Below are positions 39,401-44,806 of a stretch of DNA of 64,000 bases, in pieces. The stretch is from the NCBI GenBank assembly GCA_011033025.1, contig WFMF01000140.1, positions 62,001 to 126,000 on the forward strand, read 5' to 3'. A model generated the notes under the pieces. The model was not told the DNA's origin, did not search any database, and saw only the letters and a program-made list of their open reading frames with translations. This stretch comes from Beroe forskalii. Taxonomy: Eukaryota; Ctenophora; Nuda; Beroida; Beroidae. Positions within the stretch are counted from its first letter, which is position 1. The number at the start of each line of letters is the position of its first letter. The position numbers and the translations under genes are program-made.

Positions 39401-42400
39401 CGGTGTTGCGAATAATATGTCTATAACAGATATTATGGAAGTGAACTATGAAGCCAAAATAACGAAAGCTAAATCCAAACATATGGAATAGGAGGATCTC
39501 ACTCTCATGGGCAAAGTCACAATTATAAAATCTCTGATCTATGCAATTCTCATACTTCACCATGGTTAATCCATCAGTTACATGCTAATCAGGAAGATCG
39601 ACACCATGACTTATAACTTCTTGTGGGGCTGCAAGCGAGATAAGATTAAACGGGAGGTGGTAAAAGGAGCACTAGTTGTGGAGGTTTGGGCCTTTTCGAT
39701 TTTTCAGAGTTTACTATAAGTCTTAAGCTGACTCTAATTAGAAAAATATTGGATCCGAAATTCAGACATAACTGGAAGAACGTTTTAGTAAGTCAGTTAA
39801 AGTTTCCAAACGAACCTGAAATCTCGATAGAAAATGCCCCTCGCTCACCCAAGCTATGTTATTGTTGGGGATTTATTAAAATGCTATCAAGATTGAAAAC
39901 TAAATCAACTACTGCAAGGGCAGTTGTACGAACCATTGTGTCTGGAATAATGATAATATTACAGATATTGGCTCCAGATTATGGAACAATGGTCTTATTT
40001 CACGTATCTTGTATATTATACAGATTTCATGGATGATGATAACACCCTGATGCCGTACAATCTATTCTGTGAACGCTGGAATTTAGATAGTACTGTTATT
40101 ACCCCAAAAACCTATGTAGATATAAAATGGCGATTAGAAAATTCAACGCCCGATGGTGACGCATAGAGATATCTCCAAAATCGATAAGAAGGATAGCCTG
40201 CAATTTTCAGACGCTAATAAAAATGTATGTAAATCGGTTAATGGAGGTAAAATCCTATGGTCAGATGCAGGTCACATCATCACCAGACGATCTGCCTGCA
40301 CTCAAAGCATGGACTATGCACCTTAATAAAGATTATATAGACTGGACAGTGGTGCTGGATAATACCTTCAATGGCATTACCAACAATTATAAATTAATTC
40401 AATTTCAATATAAGTTATTTATGCGGATATCAACCTGTAAATATATGCGATACAAAATGAAAATTGCGACGGATAATGGTCAGTGCAGTCTTTGCCATAC
40501 CTCCTTAGAAACTCTAGAACATATATTCCTAAAATGCCCACATACACAGCTATTCTTAGATAAGCTGCAAAAATTCATTAAGAATAACATAGACGCCTAT
40601 TATAATGATAGAAATAAGGTATTGTTCATGCTATGTAACCATATCGACCCGACCATTAATTATCTAAATCTATCGGCTAAATGGTACATAAGTAAGAACT
40701 TTCAAAACTCTAAGCCTCTAGATTGGCTAGAATATACTAGATATACGAAATTCGCGTTAAACGGCGATAGAACAAATATCCGCGCTATCCTGCTGGGCTG
40801 ACCCGTTCAACTTTTCTTCCTCTCTCGGTTATCTCGTTCCTGCTCTTCCCTCCCTGAATTCTATCTCTCTTTTTCTGACATCTTCAGATCTTGTGCTGTG
40901 CCAGGGTGGTGAAATCTGACGTGGTGAGGAGCTGTCTGCTGATGAGGCGAAATATGAAATTACAAAAAACCAAAAAAAAATCAAAAAATGTACAAAAAAC
41001 ACAAAAAAAAAGAAAAAAAAAGTTAAAAAAGAACGTAAACAAATTAAAAAGAAAAGAAAAGATAAGAAAAATTTAGTTTACTTTAAATTTATTTTAATTT
41101 ATTTAATTTTTTTTTCTTATTTACTTTTATTTCAGGTATTTCAGATTTTGTGGGATGAAGGCTGAGGCAATAGACAAGGGAAAAATGTCACTGTTTAAGT
41201 ACATTATCACTATGATGAATGTGACAGGATGTGAGAGCGCCCTAACAGGTGCTCAGTGATCATTCGCCACACTCTGAGTGAAAAGAAAAGAAAAAAAAAA
41301 AAAAAAAAAAAAACCTCATTAACATGGATGAACAGACTTCAGCAATTCTGTGCTGTAGTTTGTAGATAAAAATATTTTGTCCAACAGATAACACCGAATT
41401 TTTTGGTCGCTTCTAGAATTAAGTCTAATTTTGTTGATAATTGGTTCGAATTGATGGAAAAATAATTTTGATGGAAAAATTTAAAATAATATTAATCTAA
41501 AAGAATTAAAAAAGTTGAATTACATCCAATACCTAGTACCTAGTGAGTCACTTGCGGAATCAGGGACAATCTGTTACTAGCTAGTGAGTCACTGCCTCGT
41601 GACTCACTAGCTAGTGAGTCACTGCCTACAGGGTGTTTCAAGACATGTGTCCGAATTTGAAATGGCTCTCGAAATATTAGAAATAAGACATACGGTGAAA
41701 TTTTTGATTAAACTTGTAGATTGTGAGTGACTTACATTGCATACGATCCACGGTTGATTGCTGATCTTGATTAGCACTTCCGTACTGTAGTATGAAAATA
41801 TTTAGCGGCTAGTGCAGGGTATCGCCTATAATTGACGTGGTTCACGGCGACCTTTCAATGCTTAGGTCCAAACAGAAATTCGGAAGTCGGCAGATTCGCT
41901 CCTTACACGTACCTTCAATGCTTAGGTCCAGACAGAAATTCGGAAGTCGGCAGATTCGCTCCTTACACGTACCTTCAATGCTTAGGTCCAGACAGAAATT
42001 CGGAAGTCGGCAGATTTCCTGCTGACGCTTACTTCTCAATGCCTAGGTCCAGACAGAAATTCGGAAGTCGGCAGATTCGCTCCTGACGGAGGTCGACAAG
42101 ACGAAGGAAGTAGCGGCGGTGTTCGTGAAGCTTATCGGCGATGTGGCGGAGCACCTTTCATCGCTCGCCCAGAAGGAGAGCGCCTCATCGGTTACATGAA
42201 TTGGTGCTGACAATTGAAGCATGACGTGTCAGACCCATGAATTGGTGCGGTGACAACATTAGGTGAGTTCATGGTTACATGACAAGCGGTGAGTGCGATT
42301 AGGGGAAGCCATGGTTACATGCTTGTGGTGACAATACAGGTGAGTTGCCGTGGTTACATGGAGTTTGACAACATTAGGTGAGTTGCCATGGTTACATGAC

Positions 42401-44494
42401 TTAGTGGTGACAACATTAGGTGAGTTGCCGTGGTTACATGACTTAGTGGTGACAACATTAGGTGAGTTGCCATGGTTACATGACTTAGTGGTGACAACAT
42501 TAGGTGAGTTGCCATGGTTACATGACAACTATTACTATGACAACATTAGGTGAGTTGTAATGGTGACATGATCTGTTGTTGTGACTGCAACATTAGGTCT
42601 TTGGTGGGGTGGATATTCTCCCAGCTAGACACGTACGCAGCTGGATCACAGACCATCGCTCAACCCCCACCTACTCTTGAGGTAAGTCAGTTCAGATCAC
42701 AGACCATCGCTCAACCCCCACCTACTCTCGAGGTCAGTCAGTTCAGATGAGCAGACCATCGGTTACCCCATGACTCTCGAGGTCACAACCTTATTGGTGT
42801 ATTTATGGTGACAAAGCATTTTTTTTCAGGTCCTTGGACAAAAATCAGATATTTTTGAACCATTTTACCCCGGGCCCCTTGGACAAAAATTTTTTAGGCA
42901 GTTGCCAAAACAAAATTTTGCTCAAAAAGTAATCGTGGTACTGAGTAAATTGTATCAAAAAACTCAAATACTGATCTATTATCATGATTTAGGTCATTAT
43001 CTGTGTTATATTATGACGGTCAAATGAATTTGCCAGTACATAAGCCAAGTAACAAAAGTTTCATGTGACCTCAATCAAATGGCCTTTAATTTAATCGGCC
43101 CCATTTTAACCGGCCATTTTTTTAACCGGCCCTTTGGACAAAAATCTCAAATTCGTTTTTGTCCTTAAGGGCCGGTTAAATAAGGGCCAATAAGGTAGGT
43201 CAATCGCTTACGCCATTTGACGCCATGAATTTTCCATGAATCACGCCTTATATCAGATCACGCCTTATTTCAGATCACTAATTTCAGATCACGCCTCATT
43301 TCAGATCACGCCATCGTCGTCCAAAACGAAAACCCGGTTGCTGAAGTCGCCGGAGAAGAACCAGTGTGCGCTGAACGTGATGAAACGGGTTCAGAGCAAA
43401 CTCGAGGGGAGGGATGGAGGGTGGTCCTCTCCGTGAACAACCAGGTTAGCTTAGTACTAGGAAACAACCGGTTAACTGAACCGAAAACCACCGGTTAACC
43501 GAAACCGAAATACTGGTTAACCGCATCACTTTATTAATGCATTCTTATAAACTTGCTACAAACTATCTTATACCCGAGCAGCTATTTTTTCAAGTGTTGG
43601 TTTATACAAACTGTGTTTCTCAACACAAGTCCTGACTTATTAAAGACAACATAAGAGTCGTGGTATGAATTTACTTCCGGCCAAAAACCATGATTTTACG
43701 CTTGAAAAGAAGCATGAAATGATATATTATTGGCCTCATACCTGACTTACCTGGTGAGAATCGCATTGACTGAGCCTATAACTGCAGCCATTATATTATC
43801 ATTCATACTTCATTGTCTTACTTCGCACAAGAATGGAGATCCCGACTCTTATAATTTAATGATTTCACCACAGGTTTCTAACTTCGCACAAGAATGGAGA
43901 TCCCGACTCTTATAATTTAATGATTTCACCACAGGTATCTGACTTCGCACAAGAATGGAGTTCCCGACTCTTATAATTTAGTGATTTCATCACAGGTTTC
44001 TGACTTCGCACAAGAATGGAGTTCCCAACTCTAATAATTTAGTGATTTCACCACAGGTATCTGACTTCGCACAAGAATGGAGATCCCGACTCTTATAATT
44101 TAGTGATTTCTCCACAGGTTTCTAACTTCGCACAAGACTAGAGTTCCCGACTCTAATTGAGTGATTTCATCACAGGTTTCTAACTTCGCACAAGAATGGA
44201 GTTCCCGACTCTTATAATTAAGTGATTTCACCACAGGTATCTGACTTCGCACAAGAATGGAGTTCCCGACTCTTATAATTTTGTGATTTCATCACAGGTT
44301 TCTAACTTCGCACAAGAATGAAGATCCCAACTCTAATGATTTAGTGATTTCACCACAGGTATCTGACTTCGCACAAGAATAGAGTTCCCGACTCTAATTT
44401 AGTGATTTCATCACAGGTTTCTAACGTGATCTCTGCGGCGACCTCCCAACACAACCTGTCCTTGATGTACGAGGGATGGACTCCCTGGGTATAA
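6439..44494 (+). CDS. SMG1: SMG1-like PI3K-related kinase, C-terminal part after the kinase domain (28 exons)
   Basis: Exons: 6439-6576, 8649-8808, 12720-12841, 13805-13903, 14091-14156, 14373-14568, 14812-14914, 15650-15752, 16178-16302, 16466-16561, 16767-16865, 16979-17110, 17657-17806, 26635-26652, 27173-27289, 27762-27814, 28005-28147, 28553-28790, 29008-29157, 29492-29680, 33717-33874, 34246-34401, 40888-40946, 41136-41248, 42075-42190, 42625-42681, 43305-43444, 44417-44494. Phases agree at all junctions apart from two frame breaks. SMG1 phosphorylates UPF1 in nonsense-mediated mRNA decay. The order of conserved pieces follows vertebrate SMG1 as I remember it: the immediate post-kinase stretch (SLYSLLTCRIVEMN), the long helical insertion, QRLTWAAGANP, VMKRVQSKLEGRD, then a FATC ending LSLMYEGWTPWV. 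About 1,120 codons are visible. The kinase domain is not in the window. Introns host two antisense genes and a LINE. Exons 23-24 and the microexon are the least certain. Confidence 0.88.
6561..6758 (+). repeat. Tandem triplication of the donor of the first visible SMG1 exon
   Basis: The last 16 bases of the exon plus the donor (starting AAACTCGCTTTCACGG then GTAAGAT) occur at 6561, 6646 and 6734, a period of 85-88 bp. The rest of each unit is intronic. Only the first copy is preceded by exon sequence, so it should be the functional donor. Confidence 0.85.
6577..8648 (+). other. SMG1 intron
   Basis: AT-rich intron. It starts inside the donor triplication and contains an AT microsatellite near 7498-7512. 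A dispersed element with paired TGACGT motifs lies at about 7536-7579. Just before the acceptor are short repeats of CCTAAAAC-type sequence (8609-8640). No coding sequence is supported; the ORFs 8331-8564 and 8348-8818 merely overlap the next exon. Confidence 0.6.
9002..9134. repeat. Perfect 57-bp inverted repeat with 19-nt loop
   Basis: The arms 9002-9058 and 9078-9134 are exact reverse complements over 57 bases, with a 19-nt AT-rich loop. Both arms contain GGTTACGAACATCTTC or its complement. It could be a fold-back element, a small-RNA hairpin precursor or a chimeric assembly fold. Confidence 0.9.
10732..10870. repeat. Two adjacent hairpins
   Basis: CCTTGGTACTTTGAG near 10738 pairs with CTCAAAGTACCAAGG near 10790, with a smaller inner stem (AACGCTC / GAGCGTT). 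Immediately downstream TGCATATTGT pairs with ACAATATGCA. The outer arms suggest a small inverted-repeat element; no target duplication was established. Confidence 0.6.
11599..11747. mobile_element. MITE-like element with imperfect terminal inverted repeats
   Basis: The left end ATATGTGTGCAGATCGATCA and the right end (complement ATATGTGTACAGATGCATCG) are imperfect inverted repeats bounding about 149 bp. Inside are further ATCGATCAA motifs. There is no coding capacity and the target duplication is unclear. Confidence 0.4.
12000..12110. repeat. GT/GTCT microsatellite
   Basis: A run of TGTGTG and TGTCTGTT-type repeats. It produces spurious ORFs on both strands. Confidence 0.85.
12842..13804 (+). 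other. SMG1 intron with one short inverted-repeat element
   Basis: AT-rich intron of about 960 bp. The only structured feature is the best copy of the AATAGGCGG element at 13410-13501. Confidence 0.6.
13410..13501. mobile_element. Short MITE of the AATAGGCGG family (best-preserved copy)
   Basis: The left end (GCACGTGAGAAATAGGCGGT) and the right end (ACCCGCCTATTCCCCGCGCG) form terminal inverted repeats around about 50 bp that include ATAATGACGTCAT. Diverged relatives, mostly keeping only the left end and the TAATGACG core, lie near 3107-3190, 4768-4850 and 5921-6005. Confidence 0.6.
13892..13941 (+). repeat. Duplicated donor of the fourth visible SMG1 exon
   Basis: ACATCAG followed by GTAATGTTCCTC is repeated after 22 bp (CAAGACATCAGGTAATGTTT), so two identical donor cores lie in tandem. 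The first is the one that keeps the protein alignment. Confidence 0.8.
14219..14372 (+). repeat. ~33-bp minisatellite ending at an SMG1 acceptor
   Basis: Units of CTAACGCGTTACCATAACA with a pyrimidine-rich CCTTCCTTCC tail are repeated about five times. The last unit grades directly into the acceptor TTTCCTCCGCAG at 14361-14372. The polypyrimidine tract is therefore part of the repeated unit. Confidence 0.8.
14914..15649 (+). other. SMG1 intron with AACCGGTT-rich start
   Basis: Right after the donor GTTAGT are several ACCGGTTA / GGTTAACCGG motifs and TTCGGTT motifs (14925-15050). The remainder is plain AT-rich sequence. A similar block follows the donor at 43445. Confidence 0.6.
15760..16165 (+). 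repeat. CCTTGACACCA minisatellite in an SMG1 intron
   Basis: About 16-bp units of CACCTTGACACCACCC, with variants, fill most of the intron between 15752 and 16178. They are interrupted by three copies of AACCTGTGTAA near 16050-16080. The ORFs called here are repeat artefacts. Confidence 0.85.
16898..16978 (+). repeat. Short tandem repeat abutting an SMG1 acceptor
   Basis: ACACGCCGGCCACCTTTAAC is repeated at about 16900 and 16933. A truncated third copy, ACACGCCGG, runs into the acceptor CTTCAG at 16973-16978. Confidence 0.75.
17096..17607 (+). repeat. 22-bp minisatellite made of repeated 5' splice sites
   Basis: The unit is GACATTCAG joined to GTCAGTGGTTCGA (22 bp). The first copy contains the last bases of the SMG1 exon 16979-17110 and its donor. 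About 17 near-perfect copies follow to about 17470, then a degenerate stretch and three more copies near 17553-17607. Because 22 is not a multiple of three and the unit has no stop, all three plus-strand frames stay open for hundreds of bases. The ORFs of 104, 145 and 160 codons here are therefore artefacts. Confidence 0.93.
17807..19135 (+). other. SMG1 intron upstream of the nested receptor gene
   Basis: AT-rich sequence with no exon seen on either strand. Some of it should be 3' UTR of the minus-strand receptor ending at 19136. I could not identify a clear poly(A) signal close to that stop. Confidence 0.5.
19136..24889 (-). CDS. SRCR-LDLa class A G-protein-coupled receptor (GRL101-like), 5' end unresolved
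   Basis: Minus strand, nested in an SMG1 intron. Exons: SRCR exon about 24889-24544, LDLa exon 24392-23324, terminal exon 21187-19136. Splice phases match (1 then 2). The first visible exon carries an SRCR-like domain (GGYMCFSEKG ... LICKEMGF ... LAVVCRP). The second has several LDLa-type modules (CDGIENDCSDQLDE, CNGVSDCEDGSDE). The last has two clear LDLa modules (VCDLLNDCGDYTDEHGC, KCDGAFDCSDYSDEC) and then seven membrane helices. TM7 reads SVVNPVIYD, the class A NPxxY motif. The terminal exon has a frame break near 20970-20985 (GGAGGGAGG; one base missing). Start codon and signal peptide were not found. LDLa-rich rhodopsin-like receptors of this type occur in invertebrates such as molluscs (GRL101); the ligand is unknown. 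Confidence 0.8.
21188..23323 (-). other. Receptor-gene intron occupied by a satellite-bearing element
   Basis: The intron joins CHR-R (donor at 23323) to YRHPSELRI (acceptor at 21188). Almost all of it, 21269-22925, is the GGTACC satellite element. The right flank (22932-23320) shows nothing recognisable. Confidence 0.7.
21269..22925. mobile_element. TIR-bounded element filled with a GGTACC-palindrome satellite
   Basis: Left end GGGGGGGGGCCAACCCCCC and right end GGGGGTTGGCCCCCC are inverted repeats. A possible target duplication, TACATT, lies at 21263-21268 and 22926-22931. Just inside each end are C-rich blocks (CCCCCCAAAA repeats) and a TATCCACCA motif. The core, about 21430-22800, consists of roughly thirty GGTACC sites in the palindrome AAAATGGTACCATTTT. 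They are separated by 30-45 bp A-rich spacers that recur in fixed order, giving a higher-order repeat of about 250 bp. There is no transposase, so it would be non-autonomous. Confidence 0.75.
24890..26634. other. SMG1 intron; upstream flank of receptor gene
   Basis: Low-complexity AT-rich sequence. A dispersed element bounded by GGGATTT sits at about 25370-25513. A minus-strand ORF at 25507-25767 has two hydrophobic segments and could be an exon, but nothing ties it to a family. No 5' exon of the receptor was identified. Confidence 0.45.
25370..25513. repeat. Dispersed ~140-bp element (copy 1)
   Basis: It shares the order GGGATTTTTC, GAAAATCCC, GACGTCAT, ATATGTTAAC, AGAGTAA, CTTGA and ACACC with 32862-32999, in the same orientation. 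The short ends are GGGAT and ATCCC. Confidence 0.6.
26635..26652 (+). CDS. SMG1: Proposed 18-nt SMG1 microexon (LGTVLQ)
   Basis: Between exons ending in RKILDE (17806) and starting with VEGMTVFEEL (27173), both phase 0, there is a strong donor, CAG then GTAAGT, at 26650-26658. Using the AG at 26633-26634 gives six in-frame codons. The more obvious AG at 26631-26632, or the one at 26610-26611, would introduce a stop. Placement rests on phase and donor quality only. Confidence 0.45.
27100..27167 (+). repeat. 14-bp tandem repeat just before an SMG1 acceptor
   Basis: AGTAGAGAATC is repeated with a 14-bp period about six times, ending next to the acceptor AAACCGCAG at 27164-27172. Confidence 0.85.
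28242..28398. mobile_element. 157-bp MITE (copy 1)
   Basis: Terminal inverted repeats are GAGGTGTCGCCACCTCTGAG and the complement of TTCTCGAGGTGGCGACACCT. A second copy lies in opposite orientation at 46273-46430. Both have internal GAAATTTCC and TACGTACATGG-type motifs. Confidence 0.75.
28605..28736 (+). repeat. SMG1: Exonic 33-bp repeat in SMG1: four copies of an 11-residue unit
   Basis: Within exon 28553-28790 the 11 residues KQHLPPPSDQG are encoded four times by nearly identical 33-bp units, in frame. The vertebrate SMG1 I recall has no such run here. This is a recent in-frame expansion in the helical insertion region. Confidence 0.92.
29681..30920 (+). other. SMG1 intron between exon 29680 and the nested BTB gene
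   Basis: No coding sequence. It contains several ATCATGGTTTATAATAGTGATAATATG-type repeats (about 29995-30120) and a TGACGTCATCATCC motif. A minus-strand AATAAA at 30704-30699 may serve the BTB gene. Confidence 0.5.
30699..30704 (-). promoter_or_regulatory. Possible poly(A) signal for the BTB gene
   Basis: AATAAA on the minus strand, about 217 nt past the stop. Motif match only. Confidence 0.35.
30921..32486 (-). CDS. Single-exon BTB/POZ-domain protein, 521 aa
   Basis: Minus-strand ORF from ATG 32486 to a stop at 30921-30923. A longer reading to 32498 would need a GTG start. After a short Thr/Pro-rich N-terminus, residues about 20-125 look like a BTB fold. FHGNVSIEFKDSTSMRASSL is the typical 'DV.l.. 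..i.aHk.iL' region (the usual His is replaced). It is followed by VVVMFLESLYSGDLLVEE. A mostly helical region follows with a BACK-like feel (FVEQYLRENFADIKPANVEHLL). No Kelch or zinc-finger repeats are seen. BTB proteins are often Cullin-3 adaptors or transcription cofactors; which applies here is unknown. It is intronless, antisense, and wholly inside the SMG1 intron 29681-33716, suggesting a retrocopy origin or a lineage-specific family. Confidence 0.75.
   Translation of the reverse strand: MSITVPTRSTVPPVSVPCNFGVENLHDEFHGNVSIEFKDSTSMRASSLILSWNSEVFTRLFTEYRQSKVEIKDFSKDVVVMFLESLYSGDLLVEESHFREINKISHAFRVRWMSEKCTAAFTRFCESCSQDFKAMAFLFDEAVYSETTQKCGHLMEIVITTFSRIENVAELFVEQYLRENFADIKPANVEHLLGMCNGGYIPVLRAVKDHIQMEEGVTATVHAVFSSTEVVQCLVNDSQLYDDMMDLLFKRFDNLNDKDLELVKTLNKALRHQDGASSSTCDATVSVPGYTAIQNLFHDGRMLEDIPNEGIVNALSEVPGINTFMVIEYAYWFNDTRRIQILENLPSICTARSLCRVPQLFAERFFIPELLQNLPQSVVSDCDTTRIVGTETTIRELVTTEQCYKFLLRLPQCNNQNSECGFILKVTPVSREETGKFNIELSVDDKDYPADLHCHRDVISSANMHLVIELYYNGKWCNLDISWLGRPEYHTVGGGVRWGGWWCGTRQVRLVIYYDVRRNTQ
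32862..32999. repeat. Dispersed ~140-bp element (copy 2)
   Basis: Homologous over its length to 25370-25513, with the same motif order around ATGACGTCATGATCATA. The copies lie in two different SMG1 introns. Confidence 0.6.
33554..33634. repeat. Short inverted repeat
   Basis: GAAAGAACGCGCA and TGCGCGTTCTTTC flank about 50 bp, with TCGA just outside both arms. It is MITE-like but too short to classify. Confidence 0.5.
34246..34401 (+). CDS. SMG1: SMG1 exon with a single-base frame break
   Basis: After the acceptor at 34245 the exon reads GIVEEYSKELAESTHLIHML and on through DGRSDGG. The homologous continuation WIEQELKACAKHLASSAAKQ is in the next frame. The join falls in the run ggaggggtgg near 34329-34337, where one surplus base explains it. 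Without correction the frame stops at 34389-34391. The exon length (156) gives the phase required by the following exon only if that base is discounted. This is either a sequencing or assembly indel or a real lesion. Confidence 0.7.
34402..35950 (+). other. SMG1 intron, no supported gene
   Basis: AT-rich. A minus-strand ORF of 64 codons (35270-35464) has no recognised domain. Nothing else is seen. Confidence 0.45.
35970..36663 (+). pseudogene. Possible ORF1-like remnant upstream of the LINE
   Basis: A GC-richer island in otherwise AT-rich intron. The plus frame SELSGEAGSSPGQWLSEDQQ continues to 36327, and other frames continue to a stop near 36663 (VCVAFSPLLAGELLLVRN). Position, orientation and broken frames suit a decayed first ORF of the LINE, but no RNA-binding motif is recognisable. 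It could equally be an unrelated gene fragment. Confidence 0.3.
37310..40801 (+). mobile_element. Degenerate non-LTR retrotransposon (Tx1/L1-like), ORF2
   Basis: Frames change many times, but the pieces are in ORF2 order. First the apurinic-type endonuclease: IGSMNCNGLGTKVNGIKYYI and IIFLQETHS near 37330-37410, a YNSDHSCLTLN block near 37860, then GHWKFNNS. Then reverse transcriptase: GWDGLTAEFYKEFWADI near 38525, LKNWRPITLLNIDYKIF near 38700, IDFEKAF near 38890, and the FADDT active-site box near 39186. Last come the C-terminal domain (GLFDFSEFTISLKLTLIRKI from 39690) and a cysteine motif CSLCHTSLETLEHIFLKCPH near 40490, ending at the stop before 40802. It is inactive and lies in an SMG1 intron in sense orientation. 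Confidence 0.85.
40960..41110 (+). repeat. A-rich low-complexity stretch
   Basis: Long A and AAAG runs between two small SMG1 exons. The ORF called here is a composition artefact beyond the exon end at 40946. Confidence 0.7.
41249..41851 (+). other. SMG1 intron with poly(A) tract and TAGTGAGTCACT repeats
   Basis: A poly(A) run of about 23 nt ends near 41314, and three copies of CTAGTGAGTCACT lie at 41533-41625. No coding sequence is supported. Confidence 0.6.
41852..42085 (+). repeat. 60-bp minisatellite repeating an SMG1 acceptor and the start of its exon
   Basis: Units of about 60 bp (TTCAATGCTTAGGTCC ... CGGAAGTCGGCAG then ATTCGCTCCT). Four acceptor copies end at 41893, 41953, 42013 and 42074; the last is used for exon 42075-42190. 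The first ten exon bases are part of the unit. Confidence 0.9.
42191..42600 (+). repeat. 42-bp minisatellite with repeated AG|GTGAGT motifs
   Basis: Six or so units of GGTTACATGACTTAGTGGTG plus ACAACATTAGGTGAGTTGCC. GGTTACATGA matches the donor of the preceding exon (42190/42191). ACATTAG followed by GTGAGT joins an acceptor-like AG directly to a consensus donor in every unit. Confidence 0.88.
42640..42765 (+). repeat. Tandem copies of most of an SMG1 exon with its donor
   Basis: The last ~38 bases of exon 42625-42681 (GATCACAGACCATCGCTC ... CTACTCTTGAG) with donor GTAAGTCAGTTCAG are repeated at about 42693-42732 (GAG then GTCAGT). A third, decayed copy ends GAG then GTCACA near 42762. The period is about 51 bp. 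Confidence 0.85.
42820..43200. repeat. GGGCC / GGACAAAAA repeats with a hairpin
   Basis: CCTTGGACAAAAAT occurs at about 42832 and 42888, and CCTTTGGACAAAAAT near 43130. It is followed by the complementary TTTTTGTCCTTAAGGGCC near 43157. Several TTAACCGGCC motifs lie alongside. No coding sequence. Confidence 0.65.
43240..43312 (+). repeat. Short tandem copies of an SMG1 acceptor
   Basis: TTTCAGATCACGCC-type units repeat four times at 14-17 bp. The last AG, at 43303-43304, is the acceptor for the penultimate exon, whose first bases are ATCACGCC. Confidence 0.85.
43305..43444 (+). CDS. SMG1: SMG1 penultimate exon with a single-base frame break
   Basis: The exon starts ITPSSSKTKT and carries the conserved block NVMKRVQSKLEGRDG (vertebrate counterpart KRVKAKLEGRD). 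It must end in VVLSVNNQ to join the FATC exon (vertebrate MSVAEQ), but that tail is in another frame. The break lies in the G-rich stretch 43405-43422; one missing base, or two extra, accounts for it. Taken literally the frame stops at 43433-43435. The acceptor at 43304 is preceded by three short tandem copies of itself. Confidence 0.7.
43821..44420 (+). repeat. ~60-bp minisatellite repeating the acceptor of the last SMG1 exon
   Basis: Ten copies of CTTCGCACAAG, starting at 43821, 43881, 43942, 44003, 44063, 44125, 44183, 44243, 44305 and 44366. Each is followed by TGATTTCAYCACAG and then GTTTCTAAC or GTATCTGAC. The last junction, at 44416/44417, is the genuine acceptor with exon start GTTTCTAAC. 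The two variants partly alternate, suggesting a dimeric expansion. Confidence 0.93.
44417..44494 (+). CDS. SMG1: SMG1 terminal exon encoding the FATC motif
   Basis: The exon follows the acceptor TTCATCACAG at 44407-44416 and reads 25 codons to the TAA at 44492-44494. The peptide ends NLSLMYEGWTPWV; the human SMG1 FATC ends LAQLYEGWTAWV. FATC is the obligatory C-terminal helix-loop of PI3K-related kinases, and its last residues are needed for kinase folding and activity in the family. The acceptor is the last member of a ten-fold tandem array of nearly identical acceptors. Confidence 0.92.
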   Translation, partial: VSNVISAATSQHNLSLMYEGWTPWV

Positions 44495-44806
44495 GGAACA
44501 GAAACTTGGGCATCAACAGCCCCCTCTCAAATGTAAGTTTAAATACAACATTTGTTATAGTAGCTGTGGGGGTTTGCTACTGGCGAGCTACTGGTGTGAT
44601 ACTGGCGATATACTGGCGCGATAACGGCGTGAGGTAGGCCTGATACTGTCGCGATACTGGCGTGATACTGGCCTAGACGGATCGCTGAATTTACCCGAGT
44701 TTTTAGCCCATGTATCCAAAGCGGATACAGATGCTCCCATAACTTGCCGCCCCCATTTTAATTACTCCTTATACCACTCCGATACAAGTTTTATCTGAAA
44801 ACCCCT

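Noticed and set aside
42625-42681. Longer exon starting at 42598 (SLVGWIFSQ...)
   Set aside because: The upstream AG gives the wrong phase after exon 42075-42190. The CCCAG at 42621-42624 restores phase and gives 19 clean codons.
43821-44420. CRISPR-like regular repeats
   Set aside because: The units are fully tandem with no unique spacers, and the context is a eukaryotic intron.
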